A stretch of 64,000 bases of DNA from NCBI GenBank assembly GCA_012934845.2, contig WNNJ02003129.1, positions 1-64,000 on the forward strand. Direction: 5' to 3'. This document shows, in pieces, positions 1 through 12,108 of this stretch. Under the pieces are notes generated by a model. It did not search any database. It had not been told where the DNA came from and worked only from the letters and a program-made list of their open reading frames with translations. Both the position numbers and the translations under genes were made by a program. Position 1 is the stretch's first letter. Each line of letters starts with the position of its first letter. This stretch comes from Pomphorhynchus laevis (taxonomy: Eukaryota > Acanthocephala > Palaeacanthocephala > Echinorhynchida > Pomphorhynchidae).

Positions 1-1345
1 TTTATTAATTTTTTTATTTATAATAATATGTGCAATTAATATGACAATTAATATTAATTATTAATATCTATTTATTATTTAAATAAAAAATATTTGTTAT
101 TTATTATTTACTATTTATTATTTATCTATTTATTATTATCTCGATCCCTTCGTTCGCCACAAAACTCGCTCTTGCAATTTCCTATATCGTGACCTTCACC
201 GTATCAGGAGCTCGCTTGATTTTTAACTTCTGTCACTCTCTTATCTCCAGTATATCATTTCCTATATTCAGTGCCCTGCAAATTCCACCATGCATATTGC
301 TTTTTCTCCTTATCTGTTTTGATCACATTTCCTCTTGCTTCTCTAAACTCAACTGGCTAATTAGGGAAAACTACATTCTATTCAGTATCCTTTGTATCAC
401 TTTTCGACTCATTTTCTCAAACTCGCTTTCTTATTTGCATCTTCCTACACTTATTGAATCCCGCCTTACATCAATAAATCTTAGTTTATGTACACTCTTC
501 TCTATGTTCTATAAATTTTATCAAACTCTATTAGCCGTTATCTCGATATTGCCGCGCCTCTTCTAAACTGCCTTACGTCATCCGCTCAACAGTCTCCTTT
601 ACATACTTTAAACACAGTTTAAGCTCTTTTTAGTACCTAGTTGACTGTGAACCATCCCCGAGAATGTAAGAGACTAAATTAATACGTGCAATTAATATAA
701 CAATTAATATTAATTATTAATTATGTTAATTATTATAATTCAATTATTTAATTATCAATTATTATAATAATTGATAAAAATAAATTGATATTATTTTTTA
801 AAAAGATCTCTTTACTGTTTTTTATTTCAAAAATAGTGAAATTGTTTTAGTGTAAACATTTTGTATTGTGCTTTTCTATTGTAAAATAGTGACCTGATTT
901 TTAAAGTGCACTTTTTATTCAATAGTAAATTGTTTCATTTTAAAAGAATTTGTTTTGGTGATAACAGCAGTTTCAACAAATTCGATTAATTTTTAATAAA
1001 CAAATTTATTTTATTCTTGTTCAATCAATAATTAATTCAATTGAAATACTGACTAAAACAATTTATCACCTTTAATGACTAATTGTCCATTTCAAAATTA
1101 AGAAACACTTGTCGAGTGCTGTGATTTATCACCCTTGTGGTTCCGAGAATGGTATAGGGAAATGGTTAGTTCTTCTAAATTAGAGGTATATAATTTGATG
1201 TTTCATTCGTTTTAATCAAATATTGATTTTAGTATTCATTAAGTTCTTCTGTTCCGTGGATCCTAACAGATTTTCTATTAGATAGTGATAACTACGCTAA
1301 TTCGGAGTATGTTATGCTTCATCAAACATATCAATAATAACTTTG
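1..1345. other. AT-rich DNA, no gene recognised
   Basis: Very AT-rich sequence. A stretch of about 40 bp near position 27 recurs near 682 with few changes, so the intervening 620 bp may be a small repeat unit. The open frame at 189-566 (+) has low-complexity Phe/Leu/Ser composition and no recognisable motif, and I do not call it a gene. A 17-nt stretch near 655 also occurs at the ends of the palindromic element at 15.3-15.5 kb. Confidence 0.5.
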
Positions 1346-1349
1346 TGCG

Positions 1350-4300
1350 CTAGGCTATTTTTCTCACCTGTTTGTATCTACGACGACGCTGCGAGAGTCG
1401 CATTAAATGACTACAAAGATGCAACACTTTTCAAAAAGATTGAAGTTGAAATCGATCAGTTTCTAATTTGCTTCGTAGAAAAATTAACGCTCAACATATT
1501 TACTTACTACAAACAGCTTGCTGGTTGGTACGCTATCTTTGAACATATAGTTATTTTAGAATTTATATTAAATCTGTTTTTAATTGTATGTTTTCGATAA
1601 ATCTCATAATTTTAACGTTTTTTAAGAAAAGACAACATATTTTCATATACTCGAGATTAAAAACATCATTTATAGCTTCGAGATCGTCATATTCCAAAAG
1701 TTTTCATATTTTTGTGAAATCACTAGATATTTCAAATAATATCGCTAGCTATACTTGATCTATTCACTGTTTTCAGATATGAAATTGTTATATTTTGTTA
1801 AAAAATTACTTTAAGACATATCGCAAATATTTTTTTTATTAACGGTATAAAAATAAAATCTAAAACGGTCTTTAAGGTTATTTGTTCCGAAATAGCTACA
1901 ATTTCCGCAAAAAGGTATAATAAATTTAAGTTTGTCTCATAAATGATTAGCTTAAATGTAAGAAATTTTAGGATTTAATTTCCCTTTTAGAAAGTTATTT
2001 TTTTTTGAATAATGCAAAAGAACAAAACGTTCTTATCAAATTCGCAATTTTCTTAACAAAACATTTTCTTAAATATTGGCTTCTTCAATAGATAATAATA
2101 TTATAATAATATTAAATACTAATAACTCATTTTGACAAAACGATGGTTTATTTATGCTTTTATATTTTCAGTTATCGATTAATTTCAAAGAATTAATTTT
2201 TAATATAATTAATTAATTAATTTTATAATTAATTAATTTTTATGTTGAAAAACTAATCAGTTACATATTAATTATATAGAAATATCATATTAAATTAATA
2301 AATTCGTAAAATAATTTATCAATATTAGTTTTTTCGATTATACACATATTCGAAATCGTTAACGTAAATTGTTAACCTCATAGTATACAAGCGGATTACT
2401 CTACTAATTAATATTGCCGTAGTGCGTATTAGTGGTATATTTAATCTTCTAAACTAAAAAGATATAACTTATTTAGTTATAAACTTTATAACTAAACTTT
2501 GTAACTAAACTTATAAAATATATAATCAACTCGTTTAATCTTTGTTTATGAAAAGAAAAAAGTAATTTGCTTGTGCTTAGACCGTTAAATAAATCTGTCT
2601 GTTTGTTAAGTTTGCTACTCGATAAGAGATACCGATTGGACTGCGAGTTAACCGGAATCAATTTGAATTTTCCAACGTACAAGCGTTTCGAACATCTGCT
2701 TTGTAAGCAGCAAATTTCGGTAAAACATCGACAAATTTGATTGTACAGTTTAAGGAGACGTTTTGTAATTTAACGATTATAATCGTTTTAATCTTTAAAG
2801 GTTAAATCATGTAAAAAATCTATTAATTTTAAATTTATTAACTTATCGTTGTTCGACACAATCTTTTTAAAAGTAGTTTTTACTACAAATTAAACGCGTC
2901 AATTATACTTTGCAGTTGCATCCTATAGCAGCTTCCGCAAATGTTTAATAAATATGCTATTGCAATCCGGTTTGCGTTTAAACTCATACCGGTTTCGAAT
3001 GTTGTATATCTAATATCATGTGAAGATTGTGATAAGGTAAATATAGATCGATCAGGACATGGGTTTAGAACATTAACAACGAATATATTAATAATGAACG
3101 TCAACGTACAATTCTTTAATGCATACATAAATTTGGAAATTTATAAATTAAAAAACATACGTCTCGTTATAATAAGATGTTATTCTATATAATGACATTA
3201 CCTCATATGAAATACATCAATGACATGGATTTGAATATCCTTCTATGAGAAATCGATCAACAATTGCTGAAACCTTTTAGGCTTTCGAATCTGATAATTA
3301 GTTATCTAAATATTTGTGAAATTTGTGACTTTGAATATCGCCATTAATTTTAATCTGATTGTTCAACATCGTAATGATTTGCGTTTTAATAAATATCTGT
3401 GATATCAAATCATTAGTTTACAAATTAATAATTGATTGTTTGTAAATACTTTTGAGGGTGATATTTATATTTTTTATTTTAGATCCTAGGAAAATCTGTA
3501 AAATTCGGACAAATGTTAAGAAACTGTTTAAGAGAAATGCTTATCAATTCTATGCAATCATGTTTGGACGTATTCGAATCAAAAGGATTACCTTTTATTA
3601 TGGTAAGTAAAATTTTTATATTTTCAACATTTTTTAAATATTGTGGAGTTAAAATATTTGTCTTAATTCGAATCTAAGTTTTAACAATCAAATTTGAATG
3701 TGTTACGGTAGATGGCAACATTATATAAAAACATCAAATCATTATCGGATCTTTAGCTGGTTATTTTTTAATGAATTTTGGTATTACAATCGACGGCTTT
3801 GATCATGAATGAATAACCGATTTACGAGAAATTGCAGCTAACGACTCAACACCAAGGACTATTTATTAAAATTTATTAACTACCTTGTCTTAATTTATGC
3901 CTGAATGTATCTCTTAAGAATTTGCAGATTTTTTGAATTTATAAAATAAAGTATTCTATTATTAAATTATCTGTATATTGCTGTTTTCAGGAATTGAAGG
4001 CCATCATTGATCAACATCGTCTTATGTTTCAACTGATATGTAATGATGCCAAAACAGAGTTGTTTGGTGGTATCGATGTTATGCTTACTAAAATTCTTCA
4101 TGTTGGATCACAAAAATCGAATACTCGCATCACTGATCACATCATAGACCAAATTCATCAACATCTTATACCGCATTATAAATTTGACATGATTGAGTAT
4201 AGGTAAGAGTATTAAAGATAATATAACCATTACATAATTACACGGTTAAGCTTTCACATAACAAATGTCGAATGTTGCTGCTGCTCTTCGAATAAATTGG

Positions 4301-7300
4301 ACTATAACTACGGAGCGACGCAGCTTTCAACAGCGTTTAAGATTGCATATCAGGAATCGCAAATCCATTTATCATGTTCTCATCTACAATGCATGTTTTC
4401 AATAATCGGATACAAAGGGATCTCTGCTGTTGTGACCGACCTGCGAACATTTATCTATAACACAGTATGTTCGACACTTTTATAATTCATAATATTATCA
4501 TCTAATTATCAACCGGCATTTTTATCGAACAAAAAATTTAATGTATAATTTTATAAAATTAGAAAATTCTTTAAATTAAAAAAATGAAATAAATTTCTTA
4601 AATTTTAAAAACTTTTAATTGCTAATAACTAAGATTAATATACAATTTTATGTATAATTTCATCTCTTATTTTTATTAAGAATATGACAGAAATTTAGTT
4701 TTATGATCTTTTATCTAATTGGAGGTTTCGATGAAATCATCAACAGAAATAAAAATTAAAGGAGGAATAATAAATGCTTTAAATAATAACTGTAAATCAA
4801 TTTATAAAATATAAATGAGTTATATTAAATACCAAATTAAATAACTAAAAATAGCTAATATATAATTAGCGATATTTAAAATATTTATTAATAGAGTCTT
4901 TTTGTTGATCCAGGTTTTTATTTGGAATTTTGGAAAAGGATCAATAAAACTGTTTTATTTTTATATTTTGCTATCTGCTGCTAGCATTGTTAGAAGCAGA
5001 AACAAAATGTACAAAGCTTGTTCTGTTGTAGTTTATTGGATAAGTTTTGCATCACCAGCCATCGAAATATAAATATATATATTTGACTAATACCTACACT
5101 GACTTTATAAAGTCAGTGTAGTCAGTGTATAAAGTCTCTTTGGGAAATCGTAAAGGATTTCAATTAAATGTGCAAAAATATAATAAAAGTCTTTCATTAT
5201 ATCTAATTGTCAATAACATGAAAAAGAACGGAACGTGAAAGGTAAGTATTGGATCAGTAGCTGATGAGGTTCACCAATACTGAACTGCAGCATACTGCTG
5301 TTGGCTTATAGATAGGATAATATATATACATTATTCTGTTGTAGTTTATTGGGTACGTGTTGCATCAGCAGCCATCGAAATATAAAAACATATATTAACA
5401 TTTAGAGAACTGACACATGAAACGTAGGTATTGGATCAGGAGATGATGAAGTCCATCAACACTGAAATGTAGCATATTGCTGTTGGCGTATATATAGGAT
5501 TAAAGTAGCGTGCAGAATAAAAAAAAATAGTCATCAAAATTTCAATGGTAACAATGAGTGCACAGGTATATCAACTTAAAATTAGGAAACAAACTATAAG
5601 TGACTAGTTTGATTATTCGAAAAATAGGTTGAAGGTTGAAGCTTCACATAGCAACGTTAATTTAATTTAAAATCATAAATGAGTTCATTTAAATTTACAA
5701 AATGTTACAAGAAAGTCTCTCATTAAATAAAAATGCCAATAAAAGCAGACGAGTCGAATGATCGCCAGTCAACATTAAACGGACTGAAACGTAAAACGTA
5801 GGTATTGGATGATCGTCAGTCAACATTAAAAAGAAACGGAACCTGAAACGTTGGTATTGAATCAGTAGCTGATGATGTCTAGCAAAATTGAAATGTAGCG
5901 TACTGTTGTTGACTTATAGATTTGAAATATAGGATTGTTTATTTTTAATTTCAACAAAGTCATCAACATTTTGTCAATATTTGAATGGATTTTGTGATAC
6001 TAAAAAAATTAGAAAACATTTCTTAAATCTTTTCTAAAAATATAAGAAAATATTTTTGATGTAAAGATTTACAAGGAATTTATTATTATCATTAAATTAA
6101 TTGAGTTAGACTTAGTAAAATATTTCTAAATTTGATTACTCTCTACATCTGTTTAGATAAGTAATTCGTTGAATCCAGCGCTTGATAAAATAAAATCCAT
6201 CTTACCACCTAGTATTGAACTTGAATATATTGGGGACGATATGGATCCAAATGGTTTCATTCATTTTCTATTATTTACATTTTTATTAAAATTCATGTTT
6301 AAGATTTGTTATCGCATTTTGTGGTCGTTCTTCGTCAGCTGATACGATCCAAAGATCTATCAGAAATTTTTGGTATCTTGGCGAAACTTGGCAATGCACT
6401 TGCAATATGCAAGCTACTAGAATCTTCAATGGTAATTGAACATTATCTTACATATAACAATATTTTAAAAAACTCGTATGAACTATTCCTATTCTGTAAA
6501 GCTGCATAAAAATAAATAATATCGTTAATAACGTTAAATAATAATTTTTGAAATAATATTTTGAAATAATAACTTAAAAATAATGATAATATCAAAATAA
6601 TGATAATATCAAAATAATGATAAACGCACATTATTGATAATAAGCACAAATTAATAATAAAGATTCTGTTAACGAATTTTGTTAAGGATTATTTGATGTT
6701 AATTTAATGTTCATATTTAGATATTTACCTTCTTAATCATTAATATTGGTTTTATTAAGAATAATACTACATGGATAATTTTTTTCGCTCTTCGAATAAA
6801 ATTATTAGAGTTAAATACACATGCATCTTTATATATCTTTATATATTTTAGATTTATTTTTTAAACTCGTATGTACTATTCATATTCTATAAAGCTGCAT
6901 ACAAATAAATGATATAAAATATAATAAATAATAAATACAATGTTAAATAATAAATACAATGTTAAATAATAAATATAAAATGTACGATAAAGATATTTTA
7001 ATGCAAATTGTGATAATCGCAAAATAATGATAACGTCAAATTAGCTGTTATCTCAAAATAATGATAATCGCGAAATAATGTTAATCACAAAATAATATCG
7101 CAAAATAATGATAATCGCACAATCTTAAAAAATAATGATAGCAAAACAATGATAATCGCAAAATAATGATAATCTCAAAATTATAATCACAAAATAATTA
7201 AAATTGCAAATAATGATAATTTCAAAATAATGATAAACGCGCATTACTGATTAACGCAAATAACCACTAAAATTATTGATTGAACCAGATATCGTGAAAT

Positions 7301-10300
7301 ATATTTTTTAAATTAAGTGAATGTTTGAAAATAAAAAATAAATTTGTGCATTTTATTCCTTCTTCATGAACTTTAACTTATTCGTAAAATGTCGCTAACT
7401 TGATTTTTTTAAATAAATCAAATCACACAAAATTATTTGATGTTTTGAATTGTCAGTCAAGTTTAGCAAATTTAAAAATTATAAGGCAAGTTTAGTAAAC
7501 TTAAATTTTATTATTTAGTATAATTTATGATGAATACTACACAATTGTAACTTCATTGTTCATTCAATAATAATAAGGATTTCGTTAACAATATAACCAC
7601 TAAAAAGCTTTAAAAAGAAAAACATACAGAATAAAACAGAAACCAAAGTCAGTATGATCGTTAATGGAGTCTTCATTGTGTCACGGCCTCAGGTACACAA
7701 GGATCTGAGCCCTCCAGCCAATCTAACACGCCGCTCTCCGACTAAACCACCCGGGGTCTCTAACTCCCCGAAGAATCCAAGTACCCTAGAGGCGCACTTG
7801 GGTTTTCCCATTCGATGACAGATGCTGAGATTTTTTCAGGGCCCACCTAGCTTTCTTCAAGATAAGTTTGCGTCTATCCAGGTGACCTTCTGCAGACCAT
7901 TTCACCGTAATGGTAAACCCCAGGTATTTTACTCGACTTGTGAAGGTAGGAAGTAATTGAGGCTACAAATAATTTAAAGATAATTTTTATTGCTAATGAA
8001 ACTATTTATGATAAGTAAAAATTAAAGATAAAACCCAAATTAACAAAAAACTCAAATAAATGATAAAATAATAATAATAAACGCAAATTTATGATAAACG
8101 CAAATTAATAATAAACACAAATTAATGATAAAACCACATTTATTATAATAGTAAATTAACGATAAACACAAATTTATTATAAACACAAATTTATGATTAA
8201 CGAAAATTAATAATAAACACAAATTAATGATAAAACGACATTTATTATAAACTCAAATTAATGATACAAACAAATTTATAAAAAACATATTACTGATAAA
8301 CACAAATTTATTATAAACACATATTAATGATAAACACAATTCAAATGATAAACGAAAATTAATGATAAACGCAAATTAATGATAAAAACATTAATTGATA
8401 AACCCAAATAAATAATTGATACTAAACACAAATTTGTTATAAACGCAAATTAATGCACATATTAATGATAATCGCAAATTAATGATAAGCGCAAATTAAT
8501 TAGAATCGCAAATTAATGATAAACACAAATTAATGATAAACACAAAATCATTATAAACTCAAATTAATGATACAAACTAATTTATAAAAAACATATTACT
8601 GATAAACACAAATTTATTATAAACACATATTAATGATAAACACAAATCAAATAATAAACGCAAATTAATGATAACCACAAATTCATTATAAACTCAAATT
8701 AATGATACAAACTTATTTATAAAAAACATATTACTGATAAACACAAATTTATTATAAACACATATTAATGATAAACACAATTCAAATGATAAACGAAAAT
8801 TAATGATAAGCGCAAATTAATTAGAATTGCAAATTAATGATAAACACAAATTAATGATAAACACAAAATCATTATAAACTCAAATTAATGATACAAACTA
8901 ATTTATAAAAAACATATTACTGATAAACACAAATTTATTATAAACACATATTAATGATAAACACAATTCAAATAATAAACGAAAATTGACGATAAACACA
9001 AATTCATTATAAAAACATTAATGATAAACCCAAATAAATAATTGATACTAAACACAAATTTGTTATAAACGCAAATTAATGCACATATTAATGATAATCG
9101 CAAATTAATGATAAGCGCAAATTAATTAGAATCGCAAATTAATGATAAGCGCAAATTAATTAGAATCAAATTAATGATACAAATTCATTATAAACTCAAA
9201 TTAATGATACAAACAAATTTATAAAAAACATATTACTGATAAACACAAATTTATTATAAACACATATTAATGATAAACACAATTCAAATGATAAACGAAA
9301 ATTAATGATAAGCGCAAATTAATGATAAAAACATTAATTGATAAACCCAAATAAATATTTAATACTAAACACAAATTTGTTATAAACGCAAATTAATGCA
9401 CATATTAATGATAATCGCAAATTAATGATAAGCGCAAATTAATTAGAATTGCAAATTAATGATAAACGCAAATTAATGATACAAACTAATTTATAAAAAA
9501 CACATATTACTGATAAACAAATTTATTATAAACACATATTAATGATAAACACAAATCAAATAATAAACGAAAATTGACGATAGACACAAATTCATTATAA
9601 AAACATTAATGATAAACCCAAATAAATAATTGATAATAAACACAAATTTGTTATAAACGTAAATTAATGCACATATTAATGATAATTGCAAATTAATGAT
9701 AAGCGCAAATTAATTAGAATCACAAATAAATAATACAAACAAATTTATAAAAAACATATTACTGATAAACACAAATTTATTATAAACACATATTAATGAT
9801 AAACACAAATCAAATAATAAACGAAAATTAATGATAAACGCAAATTCATTATAAAAACATTAATGATAAACCCAAATAAATAATAGATACTAAACACAAA
9901 TTTGTTATAAACGCAAATTAATGCACATATTAATGATAATCGCAAATTAATGATAAGCGCAAATTAATTAGAATCGCAAATTAATGATAAGCGCAAATTA
10001 ATTAGAATCGCAAATTAATGATACACTCAAATTTATAAAAAACACATATTACTGATCAACACAAATTTATTATAAACACATATTAATGATAAACGCAAAT
10101 CAAATGATAAACGAAAATTAATGATAAGCGCAAATTAATGATAAAAACATTAATTGATAAACCCAAATAAATATTTAATACCAAACACAAATTTGTTATA
10201 AACGCAAATTAATGCACATATTAATGATAATCGCAAATTAATGATAAGCGCAAATTAATTAGAATCGCAAATTAATGATAAACGCAAATTAATGATAAAC

Positions 10301-11474
10301 ACAAATTCATTATAAACTCAAATTAATGATACAAACTAATTTATAAAAAACATATTACTGATAAACACAAATTTATTATAAACACATATTAATGATAAAC
10401 ACAATTCAAATGATAAACGAAAATTAATGATAAACGCAAATTCATTATAAACTCAAATTAATGATACACACAAATTTATAAAAAAACACATATTACTGAT
10501 AAACAAATTTATTATAAACACATATTAATGATAAACACAATTCAAATGATAAACGAAAATTAATGATAAACACTAATTCATTATAAACTCAAATTAATGA
10601 TACAAACAAATTAATAAAAAAACACATATTACTGATAAACAAATTTATTATAAACGCATATTAATGATAAACACAATTCAAATGATAAACGAAAATTAAT
10701 GATAAACACTAATTCATTATAAAAACATTAATGATAAACCAAATAAATATTTAATACTAAACACAAATTTGTTATAAACGCAAATTAATGCACATATTAA
10801 TGATAATCGCAAATTAATGATAAGCGCAAATTAATTAGAATCACAAATTAATGATTTACACGACTTTATAACTGATTATTTAATTATTTTACTAAATTGC
10901 TTCTTAATTTAATTGAACTTTAAATCTAGAGTCAAGAGGAGATATCTGACTTAATCTACGCTGCCCGCTTTCGAACTGAAGATACAGCCAAGGGTTTTTT
11001 AAATTGTTTCGGCTGTTTATTTTTTGTTTTGTTTAGCTCAAGTAATAGGACCTGTTCATTTGTACCAGGAATTGAGGAAAAGTATTTCACGACCTCGAAT
11101 AGATATGCAGATAGTGCGAGAGTCGGATTTAATGAACAGTGAACGATTATGTCTAGGTCTAAGCTTTTATGCAAAAATACTGACATCATTGCATGTACAG
11201 AGAAGAGGAGGGTTTGCCGACGTTTGGGCTGCTCTTGTGTTTGTTGCCGCTTGTAAACAAAAGTCAGACCAACATTCCGATATATGGTACATTACATACA
11301 ATGACATTATTTAAATGGTAAATTCTTTATAGGCATCTAAGCAGTTTGCATGGAATTATATGGGCTGGTCAAGCAATCTTATATTCACTAGGTGAGAAGG
11401 ATCGTTACAATCGATTTGATATTTGTCAACGTGTTTGCATTCGATCACGCGTACACCCTAGTAAACGGTCTCAA
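1350..11474 (+). CDS. CYFIP/Sra-1 (WAVE regulatory complex subunit), divergent, 5' end outside window
   Basis: CYFIP proteins bind Rac1 and form part of the WAVE actin-nucleation complex in the cytosol. Exons read: about 1350-1523, 3483-3601 or just before (ATG followed by GTAAGT), 3991-4202, 4251-4464, 6157-6253, 6304-6431, 11037-11286 and 11333-11474. In order they match remembered CYFIP1 segments. YDDAARVALNDYK fits the YNDSA..AL region. ILGKSVKF...FESKG fits LLGRSIDL...FESED. IIGYKGISAVV fits LLGYQGIAVV. RESDLMNSERLCLGLS fits REGDLLTKERLCCGLS. GIIWAGQAILYSLGEKDR fits HWAGCMIIVLLGQQRR. Two introns are only 50 bp (6254-6303; donor GTTTCA) and 46 bp (11287-11332). I could not find exons for about 65 residues between 6431 and 11037, for the segment between 1523 and 3483, or for the C-terminal tail after 11474. 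The protein is fast-evolving, or some exons are lost. Exon edges other than those at clear GT/AG sites are approximate. Confidence 0.8.
2950..3105 (+). mobile_element. Penelope-like element fragment (GIY-YIG endonuclease piece)
   Basis: The frame starting at 2941 contains VVYLISCEDCDKVNID followed by SGHGFRT. This has the layout of the Penelope-type GIY-YIG nuclease start (GVY.I.C.DC...YIGQTG..). It lies in a CYFIP intron on the same strand as the gene. It is a short relic with no flanking RT visible. The open frame on the opposite strand is its shadow. Confidence 0.55.
5094..5121. repeat. 28-bp perfect palindrome
   Basis: The sequence reads identically on both strands across 28 bp, centred on TTTATAAA, with arms CTACACTGAC. 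It sits in the CYFIP intron between an AT repeat and the first ribozyme-like repeat. A partial second copy of the arm (GTCAGTGTATAAAGTC) follows immediately. Confidence 0.8.
5255..5300 (+). ncRNA. Hammerhead ribozyme-like motif, copy A
   Basis: 46 nt. CAGTAG pairs with the final CTGCTG (stem I, one G-U pair). It is followed by the core CTGATGA, a three-pair stem II (GGT with ACT, including a wobble), GAAC in place of the canonical GAAA, a very short stem III with a three-base loop, and GTA-type NUH cleavage context (here ATA) directly before the 3' strand of stem I. The core is close to canonical, but the last A of GAAA is changed, so this copy may be weak or inactive. Confidence 0.55.
5437..5482 (+). 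ncRNA. Hammerhead ribozyme-like motif, copy B
   Basis: Same 46-nt layout as the neighbouring copies. The first core base is changed (ATGATGA), but GAAA is present. Stem II (AGT with ACT) is fully Watson-Crick. Stem III (A-T, T-A, G-C with loop TAG) is also fully Watson-Crick. Stem I has a mismatch. Probably a decayed copy. Confidence 0.45.
5863..5908 (+). ncRNA. Hammerhead ribozyme-like motif, copy C
   Basis: 46 nt. Stem I CAGTAG pairs with CTGTTG using Watson-Crick and G-U pairs only. The core CTGATGA and GAAA are both intact, and GTA sits immediately before the 3' stem I strand. Stem II is the weak part of this copy. Stem III is A-T, T-G, G-C closing a TAG loop. Confidence 0.55.
6545..7260. 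repeat. 17-bp tandem repeats, AATAATGATAATCGC type
   Basis: Imperfect 17-bp units such as AAAATAATGATAATCGC recur at about 6580-6640 and 7015-7250, with non-repeat AT-rich sequence between. They share length and core (ATAATGATAA) with the larger array downstream and look like an older edge of the same satellite. Confidence 0.7.
7677..7975 (-). mobile_element. GC-richer insertion, probable LINE 3' fragment
   Basis: This block is clearly richer in G+C than the satellite on either side. On the minus strand it reads VKYLGFTITVKWSAEGHLDR, then RRKLILKKARWALKK, before a stop. This resembles the post-RT region of LINE proteins, where VKYLG is common. The remainder would then be 3' UTR. It splits the 17-bp satellite field. 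The family cannot be fixed from so short a piece. Confidence 0.45.
7980..10855. repeat. Satellite array of 17-bp monomers with higher-order structure, CYFIP intron
   Basis: About 2.9 kb built from variants of AAATTAATGATAAACRC, all 17 bp: AAATTTATTATAAACAC, AAATTCATTATAAACTC, AAATTAATGATACAAAC, AAATTAATTAGAATCGC. A longer block containing ACATATTACTGATAAAC recurs about eleven times at spacings of roughly 130-320 bp. A second block containing GCAAATTAATGCACATATT recurs about seven times. The array is therefore a higher-order repeat with expanded and contracted segments. It lies wholly inside the intron between the CYFIP exons ending 6431 and starting 11037. Confidence 0.9.
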
Positions 11475-11784
11475 GTAAGTACAGTACAGCATATTATAAA
11501 ATTGAAAAAGCTATAAAGCTTCGCTTTAAGCCTTTAAATCCGATATTTAATATCCTTGTTTACTCTATTGAATGATCTGTTTCGCGAGGAAAAATAATTT
11601 ATGTGATGTATTATACCAAAGTCGGAATCTGATCGATGATATTAGTGCTAAATTAGTTGATATATGATAAAATGGCACTTTAATTATTAAATTGTTTCAT
11701 TATTTATTATAATCTATAGTGTTATGAGTTCATGGAAACTTGTATCTACATAAACAATAAGGAATTTTGGAGATTTTCGGGTTT

Positions 11785-12108
11785 TATAATAAGACCTGAA
11801 AGTTTTTATTATTAATTTAAAATTATTAAATTAAAAACCTGTTAAAATAATATTTATTAATTATTAATAATTATTGATTCAAATTTTTATTTTATTATTT
11901 TAAAATAGGCCTTAACGATTTAGCAAACCCTTAATCGTCACTTTCATTGTTTTATTAAAATAATTCACTTTAATTGTTTTCAGTTTGAATTGAAGCATTC
12001 AGTGTGAATTGGGTGAACTGTTTTATAAAGAAAAGGTTGCCGATTCTTATTGCTTTTGTAAATTTAAGATATTAGGTCTACAAAAGTAACTCTTTATTAA
12101 GTTACCTA
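11785..12108 (+). repeat. Dispersed repeat, copy 1
   Basis: This contains TTTTATAATAAGACCTGAAA, an AT-rich core, CTTAACGATTTAGCAAACCC, and further on TTAAGATATTAGGTCTACAA. The same series recurs at 14.04-14.30 kb with high identity, except for an extra stretch of about 60 bp here. No coding motif was seen. Confidence 0.8.

Larger units (their letters stand above)
4900..5950 (+). repeat. Cluster of PLE-derived repeat units in CYFIP intron
   Basis: Three related units begin near 5220, 5400 and 5820. Each has the pattern GAAACGT.GAAACGTAGGTATTGGATCAG, followed by the ribozyme-like core and then a tail ending near GTATAGATAGGAT. An abortive start of the unit lies near 5790. A separate sub-repeat (TGTAGTTTATTGG followed by CAGCCATCGAAATATAA) occurs at 5030-5075 and 5332-5395. 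The same units recur at 22.8 kb and 57.5-57.96 kb. The context elsewhere ties them to Penelope-like elements. Confidence 0.6.

Noticed and set aside
189-566. 125-codon open frame near the window start
   Set aside because: Low-complexity, Phe/Leu/Ser-rich translation in very AT-rich DNA, with no motif or splice context. It may be chance.
2473-2682. Minus-strand frame with NRYLLSSSKLNKQ resembling CYFIP text (NRYETLLKQ)
   Set aside because: Wrong strand relative to the CYFIP gene, and the match is only a few residues. Treated as coincidence.
6990-10855. Regular short repeats that could be mistaken for a CRISPR array
   Set aside because: Unit is 17 bp with no spacers, in an intron of a eukaryotic gene; it is a satellite.
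11979-12020. Possible last CYFIP exon after TTTTCAG
   Set aside because: The frame runs into a stop after a few codons and does not resemble the CYFIP C-terminus.
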